From Mollicutes bacterium (GTDB lineage: Bacteria; Bacillota_I; Bacilli_A; Izemoplasmatales; Izemoplasmataceae): 64,000 bases of DNA. Below, one piece after another: positions 59,372-64,000 of this stretch. The DNA is taken from positions 1 through 64,000 of the forward strand of contig PULR01000033.1 in the NCBI GenBank assembly GCA_003551005.1. Reading direction: 5' to 3'. Within the stretch, counting starts at the first letter, position 1. Every line of letters starts with the position of its first letter. Both the position numbers and the translations under genes were made by a program. The notes beneath the pieces were generated by a model that ran no database searches, was not told the DNA's origin, and worked only from the letters and a program-made list of their open reading frames with translations.

Positions 59372-59923
59372 GTGAATCTGCCGAACAAGATAACCATGGC
59401 TCGTGTATTGCTCATTCCCCTGATGCTTGTGATTTTTTATTTGGATACGGCCGCCCTCGACCCTCAGGCAAGCGACTTGAACCCGCTGGCCGTCGGCCTC
59501 GGGCTGTTGTTCATCTTCGCCTCCCTGACGGATTACGTGGACGGGTATCTCGCCCGCAAGCACGGGCTCGTGACGACGTTCGGCAAGTTTCTGGACCCCT
59601 TGGCGGACAAATTGCTGGTCATGGCGGCGTTGTTGATGCTTCTCGAGACCGGTGTCGTTCCGATGTGGGTCGTCTTCATCATCCTTTCGCGCGAGATGAT
59701 CGTGACGGGACTGAGGCTGATCGTCGTCGGCGACGGCGCGGTGATCGCCGCTTCGAATCTCGGAAAGTACAAGACCGCCTCGACGCTCATCGCCATCATC
59801 CTCTTGTTCTTCCATATTGTGACGCCGGGCCTCGTCATCCTCTACATCGCCACCGCATTGACACTCATCAGCGGCGTCGATTATCTGATCAAGAACATGC
59901 CCAGCATCGCCCACACGAAATAA
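59372..59923 (+). CDS. pgsA: CDP-diacylglycerol-glycerol-3-phosphate 3-phosphatidyltransferase
   Basis: NLPNKITMARVLLIPLML, D-x2-DGYLAR-x8-G-x3-D motif. Confidence 0.94.
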   Translation: MNLPNKITMARVLLIPLMLVIFYLDTAALDPQASDLNPLAVGLGLLFIFASLTDYVDGYLARKHGLVTTFGKFLDPLADKLLVMAALLMLLETGVVPMWVVFIILSREMIVTGLRLIVVGDGAVIAASNLGKYKTASTLIAIILLFFHIVTPGLVILYIATALTLISGVDYLIKNMPSIAHTK

Positions 59924-59979
59924 AAAAGCGAAACGACTTGCCCACCCGTATTATCGAAATGTAGAAGGAGGCGTTCCCT

Positions 59980-60975
<996 letters not shown>

Positions 60976-61000
60976 GAGCCCGCCGGGCTCTTTTTTCTTC
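60976..61000 (+). terminator. Terminator after recA
   Basis: GAGCCCGCCGGGCTCTTTTTTC. Confidence 0.8.
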
Positions 61001-61171
61001 GCTGCAGCCGGCGCGGCAGAACGGGACAGCCTCCGAAGGAAAGGGATTACAATTGACTTTGCCTTGTCTGCCGAGGTATAATAGAAAAGTACTTTCTGCC
61101 CGACCGGGCTAGGAAGGGAATTTTCAAATCCTTGCAAGACCGTGCCATAAAGCAGAAACGGAGGAATTAAT

Positions 61172-62740
61172 ATGACGGTTGAACCCCTTGTATTAATCGT
61201 CTCCGGTTTGCTGTTGTTGGTTATCGGTGTGATCGCGGGCATCATCGCCCGTGCCATCATCGTTGAGAAAGGCTTCGACAAGGCTCAGGCTCAAGCGAAC
61301 AAGATTGTGGAAGATGCAATAAAGACGGCGGAACAGAACAAGAAACAGACGCTTCTTGAGACGAAACAGGAAATTCATAACTTGCGCAGTGAACTCGACA
61401 AGGAGATAAAAGAGCGCAAGCAGGAAGTCACCAATCAGGAAAACAAACTCATCCAGCGTGAAAAGACGCTCGACAACCGAGCGCAGAATCTGGACCGCCG
61501 CGAATCGAACATCGACCGCAAGGAAGAGACTATTGAGCAGAAGAAACAGGCCGTCGAAGACAAGAACAGCAAACTAGAGCGTTTAATCGAAGAACAGAAT
61601 GAGAAACTCGAATCCATCGCCGGCTATACGACAGAAGAAGCAAGAAAGCAGATCTTCACACGTGTCGAAGAGGACATGGAGAAGGAAATCGCGCAGTTCA
61701 TCAAGGACGAAGAGGAGAAAGCCAAGCTTGAAGCGGACCGCAGAGCCCGGGAGATTCTCACCCAGGCTATGCAGAAATACGCCCAGGATGTGACGGGCGA
61801 AGGCACCGTCAGCGTGGTGAATCTCCCCAACGATGACATGAAAGGACGAATCATCGGCCGTGAAGGTCGTAATATCCGCACCCTCGAAGCGCTGACGGGT
61901 GTTGACCTCATCATCGACGACACTCCCGAGGCGGTTGTGCTCAGCGGCTTTGACCCCATCCGCAGAGAAATCGCCAAGCGTTCACTTGAAGCCCTCGTCA
62001 AGGACGGGCGCATCCACCCCGGCCGCATCGAGGAAGTCGTCGAACGCATGCGCGAGGAAGTCGACCGTTTCATCCGCGACAAGGGTGAGGAGGCCGTGTT
62101 CGAAGTCGGCATCGGCAAGGTCCACCCGGATCTCGTCAAACTGCTCGGCCGACTGCATTTCCGCAGCAGTTACGGCCAGAACGTTTTGCAACACGCCATC
62201 GAATGCGCTTATCTTGCCGGCAAGCTCGCCGTTGAACTCGGCGAGGATGAAATCCTTGCACGGCGCGCGGCGCTGCTGCACGACATCGGCAAGGCCGTCG
62301 ACCATGAAGTCGAGGGCTCACACGTCGACATCGGGGAACAGGTCGCTTCCCGCTACAAAGAACCCGAAGCCGTCCTCGACGCCATTCGCTCGCATCACGG
62401 CGACAGCGAGAGCACGACCGTCATCGCCGGTCTCGTCGCTGCAGCGGATGCTTTGAGCGCCGCTCGTCCGGGCGCCCGGAGCGAATCGCTTGATAACTAC
62501 ATCAAGCGCCTTGAAAGCCTTGAGGAGCTCTCCTCGAAACACGAGGGCGTCGAACAGGCCTATGCCATCCAGGCCGGCCGCGAGGTCCGTGTCCTCGTCC
62601 AGCCCGACAAAGTCGACGACACGCTCGCACATAAGCTTGCGAGAGATATCAAGGCCGACATCGAAGAGCAGCTGTCCTATCCGGGCACCATCAAAGTCAC
62701 CGTTGTCCGCGAGACGCGGGCGCAGGACATCGCCAAATGA
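61172..62740 (+). CDS. rny: Ribonuclease Y
   Basis: N-terminal TM, long coiled coil, KH domain [31 protein letters not shown] domain [13 protein letters not shown]. Confidence 0.97.
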   Translation: MTVEPLVLIVSGLLLLVIGVIAGIIARAIIVEKGFDKAQAQANKIVEDAIKTAEQNKKQTLLETKQEIHNLRSELDKEIKERKQEVTNQENKLIQREKTLDNRAQNLDRRESNIDRKEETIEQKKQAVEDKNSKLERLIEEQNEKLESIAGYTTEEARKQIFTRVEEDMEKEIAQFIKDEEEKAKLEADRRAREILTQAMQKYAQDVTGEGTVSVVNLPNDDMKGRIIGREGRNIRTLEALTGVDLIIDDTPEAVVLSGFDPIRREIAKRSLEALVKDGRIHPGRIEEVVERMREEVDRFIRDKGEEAVFEVGIGKVHPDLVKLLGRLHFRSSYGQNVLQHAIECAYLAGKLAVELGEDEILARRAALLHDIGKAVDHEVEGSHVDIGEQVASRYKEPEAVLDAIRSHHGDSESTTVIAGLVAAADALSAARPGARSESLDNYIKRLESLEELSSKHEGVEQAYAIQAGREVRVLVQPDKVDDTLAHKLARDIKADIEEQLSYPGTIKVTVVRETRAQDIAK

Positions 62741-62741
62741 A

Positions 62742-62778
62742 ACCAAAGGCCTTCCGCAAGCCGGAAGGCCTTTTCACA
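62742..62778 (+). terminator. Terminator after rny
   Basis: AAAGGCCTTCCGCAAGCCGGAAGGCCTTTT. Confidence 0.8.
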
Positions 62779-62837
62779 AGTCATCAACCGCAGTTGGAAC
62801 TATTTTCACCTGCGGGTCCCTCGAAGGGGTGCTGAAG

Positions 62838-63596
62838 ATGAGAATCCTCTATTTAGGCGACATCTATGGAAACGCCGGCTTAGAAGCGGTGGAAAAATAT
62901 CTGCCCAGACTGCGCAGGGAATTTCCGCACGATCTGCTTTTCGTCAATGGCGAGAACGTCTCGGACGGTCTCGGATTGCGCCGGAAGGAATACAAGCGAC
63001 TGATGTCCCTCGGGGTGCATGCGGTGACGCTTGGGAACCATGCGTTCTCGAAACGGGAACTTTTTGATTTCATCGACCATTCGAACATCGTGCGCCCCTT
63101 GAACTATCCGAAGAACACCCCCGGCTCCGGCATCAAGGTGGTCGACTACAACGGCATCCACGTGGGGTTGCTGCAGGTCATGGGTCGGATTTTCATGCAC
63201 GATCCGCTGAACAATCCTTTTGAAGCACTCGATGAAGCTTTGAAGCATACAGATGCGGATTATCTGATCGTCGAAGTGCACGGCGAGACGACGAGCGAGA
63301 AACTTGCGCTCGGCCATTACCTCGACGGTCGTGTCGACGCCGTTGTTGGCAGTCACACCCACGTCCCTACCGCCGATGCGATGCAGCTTCCCAAGGGGAC
63401 GCTTTATCTGACGGATCTGGGGATGTGCGGCAAGAAATACGGAATCCTCGGCGCCGATAGGGAACTCGTGCTCAAGAAGTTCACCACCGGCATGCCGGTC
63501 CGCCTGCGTCCTGAGACGGATGGTCCGGATCAGCTCAACGGCGTGCTGATCGATTTGGAACAAGTCTCGATGACCCCGGTGAGAATCAGCGAATGA
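62838..63596 (+). CDS. ymdB: YmdB-family metallophosphoesterase (cyclic-nucleotide phosphodiesterase)
   Basis: RILYLGDIYGNAGLEAV, NGENVSDGLG, TLGNHAFSKRE, VGSHTHVPTADA. Confidence 0.94.
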   Translation: MRILYLGDIYGNAGLEAVEKYLPRLRREFPHDLLFVNGENVSDGLGLRRKEYKRLMSLGVHAVTLGNHAFSKRELFDFIDHSNIVRPLNYPKNTPGSGIKVVDYNGIHVGLLQVMGRIFMHDPLNNPFEALDEALKHTDADYLIVEVHGETTSEKLALGHYLDGRVDAVVGSHTHVPTADAMQLPKGTLYLTDLGMCGKKYGILGADRELVLKKFTTGMPVRLRPETDGPDQLNGVLIDLEQVSMTPVRISE

Positions 63597-63609
63597 AATG
63601 GTGATCGCA

Positions 63610-64000
63610 ATGAAAAAGACCCACACTTATACCCTCCCCTCGGCCAAAGAAGCCCGCAAGCGATTCCGTGGAAAGACCCCGTATGTGGATTTCGCGCAGC
63701 GGGAGAATCTTGGCAACATCGGCAGGGGGCGGACGTATCTGCTTTCGACCTACGGCTGCCAGGGAAACGAAGCCGACAGCGAGACCATTCGCGGCATCCT
63801 TGAGGAGCTGGGATTCGAAAGTACGGATGACGAACGCCGGGCGGATTTGATTCTGCTCAACACCTGCGCGGTGCGCGAAAGCGCTGAAAATCGCGTCTTC
63901 GGAGAGCTGGGACGTCTCAAGCAGTACAAGCGGACCAACCCCGACCTCATTTTAGGCGTGGCCGGGTGCATGCCGCAGGACGAATCCGTGACCGACCGCA
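63610..64000 (+). CDS. miaB: tRNA-2-methylthio-N6-dimethylallyladenosine synthase MiaB, N-terminal part (runs off window end)
   Basis: MKKTHTYTLPSAKEARKRFRGKT...YLLSTYGCQGNEADSETIRGILEELGF...LNTCAVRESAENRVFGELGRLK. Confidence 0.93.
   Translation, partial: MKKTHTYTLPSAKEARKRFRGKTPYVDFAQRENLGNIGRGRTYLLSTYGCQGNEADSETIRGILEELGFESTDDERRADLILLNTCAVRESAENRVFGELGRLKQYKRTNPDLILGVAGCMPQDESVTDR

Noticed and set aside
60976-61090. Small RNA between recA and rny
   Set aside because: Only the recA terminator and the rny promoter are supported; no independent promoter-terminator pair.

Overview
This 64 kb window looks like an ordinary, gene-dense, high-GC bacterial chromosome segment with Firmicutes/Bacilli-type gene order. 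It holds about 60 convincing protein genes, two tandem tRNA-Gly genes, three T-box leaders (pheS, trpS on the minus strand, alaS) and many intrinsic terminators. TGA is used as a stop throughout. Main blocks: pntB end; T-box-pheS-pheT; rlmN-addB-addA-ABC exporter-rsgA-rpe-thiN; rpmB (-); fakA; recG-plsX-rnc-dnaD-nth; XRE/TPR regulator and MATE; mrp (-), tmcAL (-); yceD-rpmF-rsmH; tRNA-Gly x2; two methyltransferases, OsmC, ppa, GNAT (-); membrane EIIB-like and HPr; trpS (-), pepF (-); spx; gap; pepP; recD2; T-box-alaS-ruvX-yrzB-trmR-trhP1-trhP2; greA; mtnN; YgjP-like; yqeG-yqeH-yqeK-rsfS; comEA-comEC; holA; rpsT (-); cvfB; yebC; pgsA; recA; rny; ymdB; miaB (partial). I found no CRISPR array, prophage, insertion sequence or defence island, and no clearly new multi-gene system. 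The best leads are: (1) the pheS T-box, which seems to lack an intrinsic terminator and instead can pair over the ribosome-binding site; (2) a structured fakA leader with a terminator-like hairpin; (3) an Spx with a Cys-rich C-terminal extension; (4) a His-rich linker in FakA; (5) a membrane-anchored orphan EIIB-like protein next to HPr; (6) a compact AddB without a Walker A motif; (7) repeated absence of wall and fatty-acid genes from otherwise conserved neighbourhoods, suggesting a wall-less or Mollicutes-like lineage (inference).
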